Assembly: GCF_036785885.1 (NCBI RefSeq)
Contig: NC_092316.1
Span: forward strand, 15,803,001-15,867,000
Source: Coffea arabica
Lineage: Eukaryota > Streptophyta > Magnoliopsida > Gentianales > Rubiaceae
Direction: 5' to 3'
DNA: 64,000 bases
Positions within the stretch are counted from its first letter, which is position 1, and each line of letters opens with the position of its first letter. The position numbers were made by a program, and so were the translations under genes. The notes below the pieces were generated by a model. The model did no database searches. It worked only from the letters and a program-made list of their open reading frames with translations, and was not told the origin of the DNA. Below are positions 12,012-24,560 of the stretch, piece after piece.

Positions 12012-12738
12012 TGTCGCGCCCCATTTTTTGATGAAATAAATAAATAAATGGTTTGAGAAAGATGTATTTTGTGTGATTGAAAAATGAATCGTGATTTAAA
12101 AGAAAATGGGTCTAAATGGGACTTTTGAAAATGCGACGATTTGACCCAAGAAAAATAGTTCAAAAAGGGCTTTTTATATGAAAATGGAGTCGCCACTTGG
12201 TATAGAGTTAGGGTGTACCAAGTCACCCAAAAAGTGAATTTTTTAAGGAAAAAAAAAGTAAGAAACCCTTTTAAACGACTCCTAGTCCACGCAAACAAAG
12301 AAAAAGATTCGGGAGTCACATTTGACGAAGGGGAAGGCAAGGATAAAAATCCAAGGCACCCCTTCGACCTAGCCAAGGCTAGTTGCGTTGATTTAATCAA
12401 AGATTTTCTTGTTTTAACCAAAGAATTTATTACATTTGGATGCGCTACATGAATGCAAACCCTAGACCTAGGGGTATTGGGAGAAATTTCTCTTCAAAGG
12501 TTGAGTGGTGCCAATCACATTACTTGTGAAGCCCAATAACGATCCTTTGAAGGGGTCACGAATAATGCGAGTGGGATGCAAATGAATGGAATGCATGTAT
12601 GCAATGTGAGGACATGAGTTTGAAAAAAAGTAATAAAAGGCAATAATATGTAAGTGAAAATGTGCACGTGAGTGGGCAAGGTGCGGTGTGTGAAATGATA
12701 ATATGAAGTACATGTGTGCAAGTGACGATAAAAATGTT

Positions 12739-12845
12739 CGTGTGCAAATGGAGGGATAAAAAGGTGTACGTGTGCAAATGAAGGGATAAAAGGTGTACGT
12801 GTGCAAATGGAGGGATAAAAGGTGTACGTGTGCAAATGGGAGGAA
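12739..12845. repeat. tandem repeat, period 29-30 bp, within the LTR
   Basis: Four consecutive units starting CGTGTGCAAATG at 12739, 12769, 12798 and 12827, each followed by GAGGGATAAAAGGTGTA or a near match; the last is partial. Earlier degenerate units occur from about 12660. Confidence 0.85.
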
Positions 12846-13177
12846 AAAATGAAAGCGTAATGATAGAGTGGATGCATGAACCTAGGGAATTCATGCATAA
12901 TGGGTACGGGGAGACCTAAATCGTGACTCAATTTGCCCTTTGATAGAGAGAATACAAGCGTGCTAAGGCTTAGAAAAAGCCACACTCGTCTATATCCCAT
13001 ATTTAAGGGGACACTCAAGCAAAATGAACCCTATAGCTAGTATGGGATGCAAAACCTAAAGTGAGGGGAAAGGGATTCGAGGAACATGCCCAATGATAAA
13101 ACTAAAGAAACTTGTATGATATGTGGTGAACAAGCCAATGACGCACTAATGAAAAGAAAGGAAAAAGCCTATTGGGT

Positions 13178-13317
13178 CTAGCGTTGGACTAGCCCTTTCT
13201 ATGGATTTCTACTAGCATTGGACTAGTGGAAACGGAACAATGAACCACAACTAGCGTTGGACTAGTGTGGTGACGAGAAAGGGGGCCACAACTAGCATTG
13301 GACTAGTGTGGTGACGT
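13178..13317. repeat. interspersed palindromic 17-mer repeats within the LTR
   Basis: ACTAGCGTTGGACTAGT or ACTAGCATTGGACTAGT occurs at about 13178, 13211, 13250 and 13291. The flanking ACTAG/CTAGT ends form a small inverted repeat. The last two sit in a longer direct repeat with CCACAACTAGC and GTGTGGTGACG. Confidence 0.8.
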
Positions 13318-16300
13318 CCATTCATCCATCACATTCATTCATGACTATAAAAAGCGAGTAGACATGCGAGTCACTTATAAACACGTAGCACATAACACTT
13401 AGCATGCTTGACTAGATGCAAGGACCTAATAAAGCGATTAAACACGTAGCAGCGAAAGCAAGCAATGAACTTATTACATTTGCTAACTAAAACAAAGGGG
13501 GGAAAGGGAAAATGGACAAGAAAGCTCACCCTATCTATTACAAGCCAAGAGGTGTACACATACCTCATTTAAAAGAATAATTTAATAAAAACAAGAATGA
13601 ATGAAATAATGGAACTAAAGAATGGTAATGAAAGCAAATTAGGCATGCGATTCACACTTAGCACATTGGATCACATAGGAGAGGCAAAAGGGATAAAAGA
13701 ATTTATACCTCCCTTGAAATGAAGCTCTAATGGAGTGAAATCAACTTATTTACCTCCAAAATAATAAAGGAGTCAAGGTGCCAATTTATTTGACGAATAA
13801 CCACAAAGGATAAAAATAAACATGAATTTGAATCAATTAAATCATGTCAACAACCCACATTTAAGAAGTCAAGAAAAGAAAGGACTTGATTGCAAAGATT
13901 GGCAAAATTTTGGGGCCAAAATTAAAGAAAAATAAAGTTCAGGGACTCATTTGCAATTAAACCAGGGACTGAATTGAAAGCAGTTGAAAATATCCAGGGG
14001 CACAGTACAATTAAAGGAAAGTACAGGGACTGATCTGCGAATTCATTTCTCTGGCTTCTTAATGGATTAAACCACTGGGCTATTTTATTTATTTGTTTGG
14101 GCCAAGATCATTCGGCCCAATCGGAAGTCCAAGGAAAACAATCTGGTTAGCCCATCATTTTCACTAATCTAGCTCATACAAAATTAAGGGCCTCAAGTTT
14201 CCAAGCCCAAATCATAGACCCAGAAGAAGCAAACCAAAATCCATTAGCCCAACCCAACTAAGTATTATTACCCAAAACCCTAACCATAACTAAACCCAAC
14301 AAGATTAGTAAATTAACTAAAATTATTAAGCCACAATTATGATCTAAATCCCCGAATTAATTTATCCCACAAAGTCACATAAAATAGGCAAGCATGGGAT
14401 TAAGCTTAAGGGGGTGAGATTAATTCAACCTTTCCAATTTTTTGGGTCACATCAGAACAGCGGGGTGACTTGAGGGGTTCCAATGCAATAACAACAGGGA
14501 CCTGATTGAAAGAATTATAGCAGTTTGGGGGCGAAATTAAAGAAAAGCAAAGTCCAGGGGTCAAATTGAAAATTCATAAATATTTTCCCTACCCAGTTCG
14601 TCTTCCTCGCATATCAATACAAGCCAAACATCGTTCAAAAGGAAATTTCAGCTGGGGATTTTCTCAAACAGGTTGGGGGCATTCGAATTTCATCAATTTT
14701 TGCTCAAATTAGAGTTAATCAACCCCAAAGTTGTTCAACAAACAAGAGATTTCAGTCCAATTTAATATATAAGGCACATATAATCTAAAATTATGAACAA
14801 ACAACATGAAAATTGTACTGAACAAATGCATGGCAAATGTGCTCCGAACATCGCAAAAATGCAACAACGAAAAGTGGAAAAAATCAACTTCAAGAAATCA
14901 TCACTTCTCTTTCTGGCTAGCAAACGCACGGATTCTGGCCAGCTTTGAACCGGCCAGATTCTCCTTTGAATTGCATACAGAAAATACACGCGACTCTTTC
15001 TTTTGGTTTAAAAATTTCATTCAGACATTGTACCAAACATCTAACGGTCATTAAAACATTCCGCCAATCTTTGTCTAATTGAGAGTATAACCGGCCCCAA
15101 GATCATCAGCAAAACCAATCAAATCCCAGTCCAATTAGCATATAAGCATATGTATTCAGAAATTTAAGCTATTTAACAGGGAAATTGCACTAAATAATGC
15201 CACGGCAAACTCATTTCAGAGGCTTGAGAAGAACTGAAATTCGAAGAGAAAACTTACAGGGGCTCTTGCTTGGGAGATTCTGCGGGCAATAACGGTGGAA
15301 TCGGTGAGGTAGTGATGGTTTGGTGAGTTGGAAGTCTCCGCTGCTGTCGCCGCTCAAGTCATCCATGGAAGAGGAGCAGGTGGAGAAGAAATTGATGAAA
15401 GGCTCTGGCCATGAAACTGGCGCTTGAAGCCGTTTTGTTGAGCTCAAGCAGTTTCACTGGAGTCGTTGTGCCCTCTTTCCCCTCTTCTCTTTTCTTTTCT
15501 TCCCGTTTTCAAACCGTCGCCGCCTGGTTCCTCCGCCGTGAGCCTTTTCTCTTCTTCTTCCTTTTTCTGTTACCTTTTATTTCTTTTGGCTCCCCGTCTA
15601 TCTTACTCTGGCCGAATATCTCCTCCGTGGTTTCTTATTGGCCAAAGACCTCCGCCGATGTCCCCCTCTGTTTTTCTCTTGCTCTGTTTAGCTCCTATCC
15701 CCAAACCCAGATGCTGCTCTCTCCTCCTTTTTCTCTGTTTTTCTTTTTTTTTCTTCCCCCTGTCCCCCAACTTCCGAAGCCCTCTCTTGTGTTTTCTTCT
15801 TTTTTTTTTCCGTCCCCTTTTCTCTGCCGACCAAGCTTCCCCCCGGTCTCTGTTTTCTTGCTCTCTATTTTTCTTTCTGCTCAACCCCCAAAATTTCTCC
15901 CCCGTCGTTTTTTTTTCTTTCTTTTTTTTTTTTTTTGCCTGCTATCAGTTTTTGTCGATGCCTTTCTCTCTCTCTTTACCCTCAGTTTCCTTTTTTCTCT
16001 GCTTTTTTCTCTGATTCCAGCCGAAGCTCTCCCTTTACTCTGTTCCAGCTCAAAACTCTTCGTCCCCAGATGAAGTTTTTTTTCCAATTGCCTTGTCCGC
16101 CGCCCCTATTCTCGTTTTTTCTTTTTCTTTTTTTGCCGCCTGAAGCCTCTCCTTTTTCTCCGTTTTGCAGCTCCGCCACCCAAGGAGCTTCCTCCAGCGC
16201 CTCCTCTTGTGTTTTTTCCTTTTCCTTAGTCACGGTTTTTCCCCATCCGCCACCCTTTCTGGTTTCTCCCTCTAGCAATGAAATCAATTTTTTAAACCAA

Positions 16301-16853
16301 TTTCTTCTGGCTATCCATCAATCTCTCGAAGAAAGAAAAATGGGTTTTTCTTCTTTTCTCTGTTTTTGCTGTTCTTTCTTGCTTGCTTTTCTTTCGTCCC
16401 CAAAATTCCGCCGCCGTCCTCTTCAGCTCTCAAGCCTTTTTTTCTTTTTGTTGTTTCCTTTTGCTCTGCCCTTTCCCCTACCGTATGTTTTTTCTTTTGC
16501 TCTCTTCCCGAACCCCCCTTTTTCCCTTGCACCCGTAGCCTTTTTCATTTCTCCTTGGCCCCCCCAAAAATGTGTAACACCTAACCCTCTTACATGCCTT
16601 GTTGCCCACAATACAAGAGGGACACTTGTCTAGCATGCAAGTTTCCACTTGTCAACTTTTCCTTTACTCCTTTTTTTTTCCTAAAAAATTCTACACTAAA
16701 ACTTACAAAAATAAAAACTACAAGAGCAACTAAAAACTCAAAAGTGAATAAAACTAAAATAAAATAACACCTAAAAGGGCTAGACAAACACATAATGAAC
16801 TAAAACGCAAATCATCTAAACACAAAGCATTAATTCAAAATTTGGTGTCTACA

Positions 16854-16998
16854 AATGTTGTTATTTAAAAAATTAAGTTTTTGCCCCCCAACCCCGGGGC
16901 AAAAATTTAAAATTGTTTTAATGTTATATACTTAGATTTAGATGTATAAATTATAAAATTCGCCCCCTCGGCGTGAACTTCCCAGTTCTGTCCCTGCA
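16854..16998. repeat. right fragment of the repeat split by the LTR
   Basis: Begins with the AATGT duplication and contains TTTTTGCCCCCCAACCCCGGGGCAAAAA, an inverted repeat, then CGCCCCCTCGGCGTGAAC and TTCTGTCCCTG. It pairs with the left fragment ending at 12011. Confidence 0.4.
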
Positions 16999-18708
16999 AT
17001 GGCACATCACCTTTAGGCACTTTTTGGCTCTTAGCTAGAAAGAATACGAGCTTCCCTGCGAATGGCCAACACACGGGCTGAAATCATTTCAGACCCTGAC
17101 CATATCAATGCAGAGGGTGTTTTAAACCTCTAACTTTAAGAATGAAATTCAAAATACCCTCCAACAGCATAAACAGTTCACACAGCTCCATCAACAATCA
17201 TACTGTTTCTGTACCATCCAAAAAGTGAGGTGTCCAAAAAGATGTCGAGGAATCTTTGAGCAGGGACACAAAGGAATCTTTCATGCATGACTGAGCATTA
17301 AGGGTACAATAAATGGTTTTCTAATTCAGACATAAACAGTAGAGGACAGAAGGAGGAGCACAAACGAGGGAAAGTGAAGTAAGAACTTGGATTGTTACAT
17401 GAGAGGCAATTAGGCAGAATAAATGATCACCAAAGGCATAAAAGAATGTTTGAAAGAGAAGCCAAGGCACACAAAATATTGCTATTTTATAGGGAAAAAA
17501 AATAGTTGAACAAACATGCAAAAATGCAATAAATCTGGCTACTAAAAAGTAATTTGTGTCTCTGGCCGAAATGTGCAGAATTGTTGATTTTACTCTTCGG
17601 TGCAATTGCTGAGATGATTGATGACATAAATCTGCTGCTATTCCGTAAACTTTGCAGTACTGGTAGAGCTCAGTCGATAAGTCTCGTTCAACTTTTATAC
17701 AAAAGTAACGGAGATAACAAGTCTTGTGCTTAACTGATTGGTTAATTTTTCATGGGTTTAAATTGGGAGTTACATATAGTTGTTCAGGATTAACAATTTG
17801 TTCCGTGTGTCATGCACTAATGACCTAATTAACATGCAGAATAAAAAAAAAATTCAATTTTTTGGTTAAAACTTTTCTAGCTAGAAATTAGGGTTGAAAA
17901 TGTGCGGAGACGATGGCGGGTGCAAATCAAATTATTTTTTAAAACGACTGATTAAAAGAAAAAACTCGAATCATTAGATTGTGTTTGATTATTGACTACA
18001 TTTTTTGTTTGCTCTAATGTCTTCAAAGTGTTTAAGAATATGAAAAATTAGTTGATATATGTTCAGAATTTAAAAGAACCAAAAAGATATTGGAGGGACA
18101 CAAAAAAAAATTACACAGAAATAATCATGTCCTGCCCATTGTTAGGGACTTAAACTAAAATATGGCTTTAAATTACTTTCTAGAGATATTTGGTAGGTAG
18201 ACATCCTATGATCAATCTCACATGCTTGCCCACTTTTTCTTTGGTCCACCTCACAAAGATGAAAGAAAGAAATCGAAAATTTTTCTTGATGCGTGAAAAG
18301 GAATGAAAGCAACGTCCATGTCCTGTCCATTGTTCTTATCTTCTCATAAGTTGGGACTCCTAATTTCAATTAGCTCATAATTATTAGGTTGGTCCATTAC
18401 ATGCACTAATTCTTCCATTCATCAACATCGTATTATTATTGTTTCCCTAATTTGTCCTCTCCTCGTACTAAAAAGTTTGCTCAAACCTCCCCCAGATTGG
18501 AAAAAAAAATCAAAAAATTGAATAGCTGCAAGACACACACATGCTTACACGTATGTAATTGTATATATATGGGATGGCGTTATCTTGTTTGCAAAAGTAT
18601 AAATATTTACTGCTAAGGTGCATGCAACACGCAATTCAAAGAGTGGATGATAATATTAGAATTTTATGACAGTGTCACTAGTTTGTTTTTATCTTTTTAT
18701 TCTTTTTT
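16999..18708. other. intergenic, no gene seen
   Basis: AT-rich sequence with short frames only. A stretch near 17660-17770 (GTAGAGCTCAGTCGATAAG) resembles a tRNA A box by a few bases, but no B box or cloverleaf could be built. Confidence 0.45.
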
Positions 18709-19291
18709 AAACTAATTTCAATTTACACTCCTAAACTTATACTACTTTTCACTTTACATCCTCAATTTTAATTTTGAATACTTTATATCCTAAATTTTAA
18801 TTTTGAACAATTTGTACCCCAAACTTTCAAATATATCTCATTTAAATCCAATAAATGACAAAGTTGGCAAAATTAACAAGATAAAGGGCAATATAAATTA
18901 ATAACAATGTATACTATAATTTTGTTCTAGTTGTGATCCTTCAATTTCTTTTAACCACTTCGATACATTGTTATTGATTTGTATGGTCCCACCAAAATTA
19001 ACGATACAAAGGACAATGCAAGTTAATGACACTATATTGTTTTCTTTTAATTGTGATATCTTTTCTCCTTTTGATCACATTTAATACATCGTCATTAATT
19101 TGTAGGATACTTTATATAGTTAATTTTTCTAACATCATCATTGATTGGACTTAAATAGAATAAAATTAAAAGTTTATGGTACAGAGTATTCAAAATTAAA
19201 AATTTAGGGTGCAAAGTATCTAAAATTAAAATGTAGTATGCGAAGTGAAAATGCGATACGAGTTTGGTAATGCGATGTGAAATTAGTCCTC
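18709..19291. mobile_element. foldback element, about 580 bp
   Basis: The left arm begins AACTAATTTCA (18710) and continues with CTAAACTTATACT and TTTTAATTTTGAATACTTT. The right arm carries the reverse complement of these words and ends GAAATTAGTCCTCC. Each arm has internal short repeats of the word AATTTTAATTTTGAA, and the middle has two related copies of a block with ACAAAG(T)TGG...TTAACAAGATAAAGG. No open frame. It is a foldback or long-TIR element, with old and uneven arms. Confidence 0.65.
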
Positions 19292-19313
19292 CTATTTTTT
19301 TTTTTTTAGATTA

Positions 19314-19454
19314 ATCTTTTCTACACTGACGGTGCATACACTATCGTCGTTGGATGATTGACAATTATGCAAAATTTGAATTTAAAATTCAACTTTTGCA
19401 CACATGTCATGAATCCAACGATGATAGTGTATACACCGTCGGTGTAGAAAAGAT
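19314..19454. mobile_element. Tourist-like (PIF/Harbinger) MITE, 141 bp
   Basis: Arms of about 40 bases pair almost perfectly: ATCTTTTCTACACTGACGGT on the left against its reverse complement on the right. The flanks are TTA at 19311-19313 and 19455-19457, the 3-bp target duplication typical of PIF/Harbinger. A sister copy of identical length lies at 42125-42265. Confidence 0.85.
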
Positions 19455-19653
19455 TTACTCTTTTTTCCCCCTCTGTTTTACGTAAAATTCAAATAGATTT
19501 CCGTGTCATAGTTATTCATGATGTATGTTTTATACTTATTTTAAACCATTGAAGAAAATAGATACAAATCATTAGACATATCTTTTCAATCCATTATTCT
19601 TCTTTTTCGAGAAATTATTAATTACTTAGGGGTAAGAAAATGAGAGTGGGTCC

Positions 19654-20246
19654 CAAGGTTTTCAAAATCGGGATCCTACTTAGGATCGTTTTTTGGTTTG
19701 CAAGATCGGATCGTAGGATCGGATCGTAGAATCGATAGATCCTATAAAAAATGTAATAAATTGTCATATTTATAATTTTTAAGTTTGCAATTCATAAATA
19801 TAATAACAAATAATGTAATTCATGTGCAATCAATATAATTATATTGTTAATTAAGGTTAATTCATTTCTAAAGGCTCTAAACCATATTAATTAATTATAA
19901 TAAAGACACAAAACACTAGTTCCATGTGATAACCTATAAAAAAGATCATTTATTCACTCTAGTGAATTATATGAGTCAAATTTAAAGATTCATCAAATTT
20001 TCTAGGTTTGGAATTGGGCTTAATTATTTACATTGATTTAAAGCACTCTGAATATAGTTTACAACGTAACAAACGACACTCAATTTCGAGTTTTCTACAC
20101 AAAGATATAGTCAAAATACTAAAATTGTTATTTAATTTATTGAAAATAGTAGGATCGTATTAGGATCGTAGGTTGGATCGTTAGTCTTAATTCAGATCGT
20201 AGGATCGTACGATCCTACGATCCGGATCGCGATCCTAACAACTATG
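19654..20246. mobile_element. hAT-type MITE, 593 bp, GGATCGTA-rich
   Basis: Flanked by an exact 8-bp duplication GTGGGTCC (19646-19653 and 20247-20254). Ends are CAAGGTTTTCAAAATCGGGA on the left and, reading inward on the other strand, CATAGTTGTTAGGATCGCGA on the right, an imperfect terminal inverted repeat. Both subterminal regions are packed with GGATCGTA and GATCCTAC words. No transposase frame, so it is non-autonomous. Confidence 0.88.
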
Positions 20247-20254
20247 GTGGGTCC

Positions 20255-22993
20255 TATGTGAAATTCATTGATGGCATAAAAAAGAGTGATTTGGTTATCC
20301 TTAGTCAATGACCAATCAACCAAAATAGCCATTTTATTGTTAGTTGAACTCTTTAATCAATGACGTTACTTATAATCAAAGCTTTCAATATTGAGATTTC
20401 CATAAAAGGACGAAAAGTTCATAGCCCAATTTCCGGTTAATTTGTCATAGGTTACCCAATTGCCGCCATGCTTTTTGCTGTGAAATGGGGACAAAGTTGC
20501 TTGCCATAAGCCAAAAAGTATTCTTGTCTAATTAATGTTCAGGTTTGCATATGATGGAAACAGTTTACCTAGTGAAAAGGCATTACTTTGATAATCATTT
20601 GGGATCTCTTTTATGGATATGGTTGCTTAGTTTTAATTTCAATATACCAGTCATAACCAAGATATCCAATCAAAGTTTCCCATATCTCTTAAAATCAAGA
20701 ACAAATTTGGTAAATTTTCGTTTAATAATGATTCCTTTGTGTATTCCAACTTCCACATCTTTTTTTTTTTTTTTTAATGAAATCCTCGCAAAAGTTTTCT
20801 ACATGAAAACTTACTATAATATGTTTACAGTTTTAAAGAAATGGAAAAGTTGGCTGGACATCTTGCTTTCATTACCATAGAACATGTACCAGCATAATAT
20901 TACTATTTTACAAAAAATAATAATAATAATTTGTTTATAGTTTTTAAGTTATTATCAATTTACAGATAATATGTTTCACATAAATTGTTTATAGTTTCTA
21001 TAACTTAGCCTGGAAAAAATTTATTATTTAGCTACTATTACTTTAATGAAATTGTACTTTGCTTGTTCTCCAAATTCAAAAGTTTTGATTATGCCCTTGA
21101 AAATGAAAAAAAAAAAAATTAACCATACCCTCGAAATCAAAAAGGAAAAATTAAAAAAAGAATTGTCGCCTCTTCATCCACGCTGGTTATCAATTGTGGC
21201 CGTTTAAAATATTTTTCATATCTATCTGTGCATTTCTTCCCAATTGGTCATTGATTTGCTGTCATCAACCACCCATTGAGACAAATATTGTTGCCTTCCT
21301 TGGTCATTCTTACCGATGACCCTCTTATCAACCTCATGATCCTAAGTTCTGAGATCGATGCATATCGTGTATCAAGAAATTGATGCCCCAAGGTTAAATT
21401 CACAGCTATAATCATGACGAGTTAGTGTACGGATAATCATATACTCAAGACAAGCTTGTCTCTAGATCCACTCCATCAAGAATTGGCCACTGCTCTGTTC
21501 TATTCTGCTCCTTATTTATGCAATTCATAGAATAGTGATTAGCAACTTTCCAACCCGTATGATTGATCTCTTGCTTCAATCAATTTAGAAAATCGAAACG
21601 AATAATTTTAGAAATCTCCCCTGGAGTTTTTGACAGTATCTTCAGAATCTCTAGAGTTTTAAAAATATCATTTGCCTCTCCTATTTTTAAATTTTTTGTA
21701 ACATGTTAAACCCAATTCAAAATATGTTATTAGAATACTCATTTTAGGAAAGAGAAAATAATTTGTTTCCAACATTGTCCTTTGTTGCATTAGTATATTA
21801 TAACATTGCAAGTATATGAATCAAAACTTAAAAGCAATGACAAAAAGCGTGACGCTAGCACAAGTTGGGTTAATTGACAATAACGGGTCATTTTCTCATA
21901 AAAAATTGTGTGCTTGAATTTTACTGCCGATGTAAGAGTTGCATTGGTGGGCGATATGTATTCGAATCCCACTGTCAATGTAAGAGTTGTGTGATAGGTG
22001 ATCTATAAGAATTTCTATAAGCGACTTATGATTTCAAAAGTATGCCTTGACTCATGGTGATCATCAAAGCTGCACCTACCCAATTTTTTTTTTTTTTTAC
22101 CAAAAAAAAAAACATGAATGTGTAATGATGGGACAAAATATAACAATCAAAACCATAAGTATCATGCATATTTAAAGTACAAACAAATACTAAAAGTTTA
22201 TTTAAGATCTTTTCAAATAACAAAAGATTTTTATTAGAATTTATCTATTTGGTGCTCTAAGATCACACACTAAGTAATAGGCCCTATGTTATTTAATTTT
22301 TTATTTTTTTGGTAAATAGGACCTACGTGATTTTAAAACTTTAATACTAGGCCTACCTTCATTTTTTACATGCCTCGCATTGCTCTTAGGGTAGTACCAA
22401 ATAAAAGAAATCTTTCCTCTTCTATAAAATATTTTGAATGAATTTAAGGATATTTTATAAACTAATTAAAATTTTCATTTTTTTTTGCCTAGATTGATGG
22501 CTTGATGATTAGAAACACATCAATCAGGTTTTCAAATGTCGATGGATTTTAAATTAGTTTATCGTGACAGTTAAGAGATCACAATAAAAGGGCAACTTTG
22601 GAATGAAATATTCTTTACTCTCTCAAAACTAGTTTAATAATATATTTTGAATTGGATTGATAATATTATAAAACTTTGAAACTAAAAGTGCATTTGATAA
22701 AACTAAAATCTGAAAATCGAAATACGAATATGTTAAATTACTGAATTGTTTAATATTAAATCTAATATATTTGAGTGTATATTATATTAAGTGCTAAGCA
22801 AATTACTTATCACGTATTTTTTGAAACATGTTTTGTTTAAAAAATGTTAGTATTATTTAATTAATTTGGATGCTCTATTTTTTTTTTTAATTATCAAACG
22901 TGTATCCGAACAAGTTAATATTTGAACATGTTTGACGGAACAAAGTCCCACCCCGCTCTCCTAGGTCCCAATTCATTCCTAACAAGTCACTCA
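20255..22993. other. intergenic, no gene seen
   Basis: AT-rich sequence with homopolymer runs. The longest frame (20545-20880, +) crosses a T-run and has no recognisable domain. No gene supported. Confidence 0.5.
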
Positions 22994-23299
22994 TCAATCC
23001 CTTCTTAGTGGCAAATTCTTCGTACACGTCGTCAGTGTCCGCGTCCTTGTTTCTGCATGGTGCCAAAGTCGATCAGTTAATTTACCATGGCTCAACCCTG
23101 TATCATTAATATAAGGCATGAGATAATATTTCCAAGCCATAAAATCGACTGTTCGGAATCTACTCTTTGGAGATTGGACATCTTTCTCAAGCTTATGTTT
23201 CAACTTTCCATGCATACTTTTCTTCATTTCCACTATTAAAGGAACAAGTAAAATGGTATCGCAAGAATCCTTGCCACCCGTTCGAAGAGTGATTAACAC
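22994..23299 (-). other. unassigned open frame, possibly an old coding remnant
   Basis: A 101-codon frame of more balanced base composition than its surroundings, with text such as KSRFRTVDFMAWKYYLMPYI. It starts at a non-ATG codon, has no introns or neighbours that would complete a gene, and matches no family I recognise. It may be a gene fragment or chance. Confidence 0.2.
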
Positions 23300-23384
23300 T
23301 AGTAATAGAGCATGTGAAGAGTAATGGACTTGGAATTGAAAAATGGAATAAACAGAAAGGGGAGAAACGAAAATGTTGATGACA

Positions 23385-23765
23385 TGTAGGAATTCGAACT
23401 AGAAAATTGGATATGATTAACGTCTGGAAGATGAATACGATGAAGCCAGAAATTTACCCTCAAGGAATCAATAGGCCTTCCAAGGTTATTCAACTATAGT
23501 CCACCTTACTAAAGTCATTTATATGAGTTGGCCACCATCAGAACTTTTAATTACTTGCTAAATTATGGGTTAAGGGATCAAATCAAACTCTCCAACTTAC
23601 AAGCTAGAGGACTTGTAGGAATTCGAATTAGAAAACTGGAGATGATTAATGATGTGGAAGATAAATATGGTGAAACCCGAAATTTACACTTAAAAAGAGT
23701 CAATAGCCCTCCAAAATTACTCAACTATTAAGCCCATCTCAATAAAAATCGTTTTCGTGAGTTAA
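23385..23765. repeat. imperfect direct duplication, about 150 bp, two copies
   Basis: Copy 1 starts TGTAGGAATTCG at 23385 and copy 2 the same at 23614, offset 229. Shared words include GGAAGATGAATA/GGAAGATAAATA, GAAATTTAC, CAATAG(G)CC and TACTCAACTAT, then GAGTT near the end. The spacer also resembles the sequence after copy 2 (GGTTAAGGGATCAAATCAA against GGTTAGGGGACCAAATCAA), so the true unit may be the full 229 bases. Confidence 0.75.
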
Positions 23766-24500
23766 TAATCATAATCTTGTTAGGCTATAGGTTAGGGGAC
23801 CAAATCAACCTCCCCAGCTTGTAGTTAATCTGGAAGATCTTTAAATACACTTTTCTAGTTTAGAGGTAGTTTAATTCTGTTTGTATGTTGTGTAAAAATG
23901 GATTAGGAAATCCTTGCCTCCCACCAATTTACCACAATTGTGCTACCACAATTAGAGGTAGGTCAATATGTTCATTCGACAATTTACAGAGTACCTTACT
24001 ACTTTCGGTTCCTAAGTCCCAGCACATTCAATTTGTGCTTTCTAAATTCTTTTCCTAAATTAAACACTGAAAATTATCCAGTACAAAAAACTCGATTCAT
24101 TTTGAATTTGCACCAGTTTTTAGACTTTTCTCAACCATTCGGAACAATGTAGCAAATCTTAGAATTAAAATTGTCACAAATAAATTTGCAAGTTATTCGA
24201 TATATTGGGGACTGGTTTTCTGTTGGAATTAATAAATCTGAATTACTCCTTTGGACTTAGGATAATATATATCTTTCCAAAAGAAATTAAGTAAGAGTAA
24301 AAAAAAAAAAAAAAAATCCAGCACCCACAGTAATAAAAGGTCACGCGACACCGTACTTTTTTTAGAATAATATTTCTGGTTGCTTTTTGTTTTGATAAAA
24401 AGAAAATTTTATCAACGAGATTGGTGGAAATTTGTATTAATTGCATATTAAATTATACTGGAAATAACATATTTTCAATCAAACGAATACAGTGATCTGA

Positions 24501-24560
24501 CACCCCTGTGTCGGGCCCCGTAAGGATTGACGCGGACACCCCCGTGTCAAAAAAAAAAAA
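24501..24560 (+). mobile_element. 60-bp polyA insertion with 15-bp target duplication
   Basis: AATACAGTGATCTGA stands at 24486-24500 and again at 24561-24575. Between them are 60 bases: a GC-rich head (CACCCCTGTGTCGGGCCCCG, then a GACACCCCCGTGTC-like part) ending in a run of about 13 A. A polyA tail plus a long exact flanking repeat is the hallmark of LINE-mediated retroposition. The head is too short for a full SINE and no A or B box is visible. Confidence 0.8.

Larger units (their letters stand above)
12012..16853. mobile_element. solo LTR, 4842 bp, Ty3/gypsy Tat/Ogre-like
   Basis: Starts TGTCGCGCCCC and ends GGTGTCTACA, giving TG...CA ends, and is flanked by a perfect 5-bp duplication AATGT (12007-12011 and 16854-16858). 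Neither end motif recurs inside, and no gag or pol coding is present, so this is one LTR left after recombination between two. Near the left end, GGAGTCGCCACTTGG, ATTCGGGAGTCACAT and AAGGCACCCCTTCGAC resemble the opening of very long Tat/Ogre LTRs of dicots; that lineage call is from memory. Long open frames at 15.4-16.6 kb arise from a CT-rich tract and are not genes. Confidence 0.85.

Noticed and set aside
12515..13018. 167-codon minus-strand frame, His/Tyr/Thr-rich
   Set aside because: It is a translation of the 29-30-bp tandem repeat in the LTR, and other frames there are equally open.
15411..16633. Several long overlapping frames (up to 232 codons) on both strands
   Set aside because: They come from a CT-rich tract in the solo LTR. 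The products are Phe/Ser/Leu- or Lys/Arg-rich low complexity with no domain.
17660..17740. tRNA or SINE A-box-like sequence
   Set aside because: Only a short match to the A box; no B box, anticodon arm or terminal repeats.
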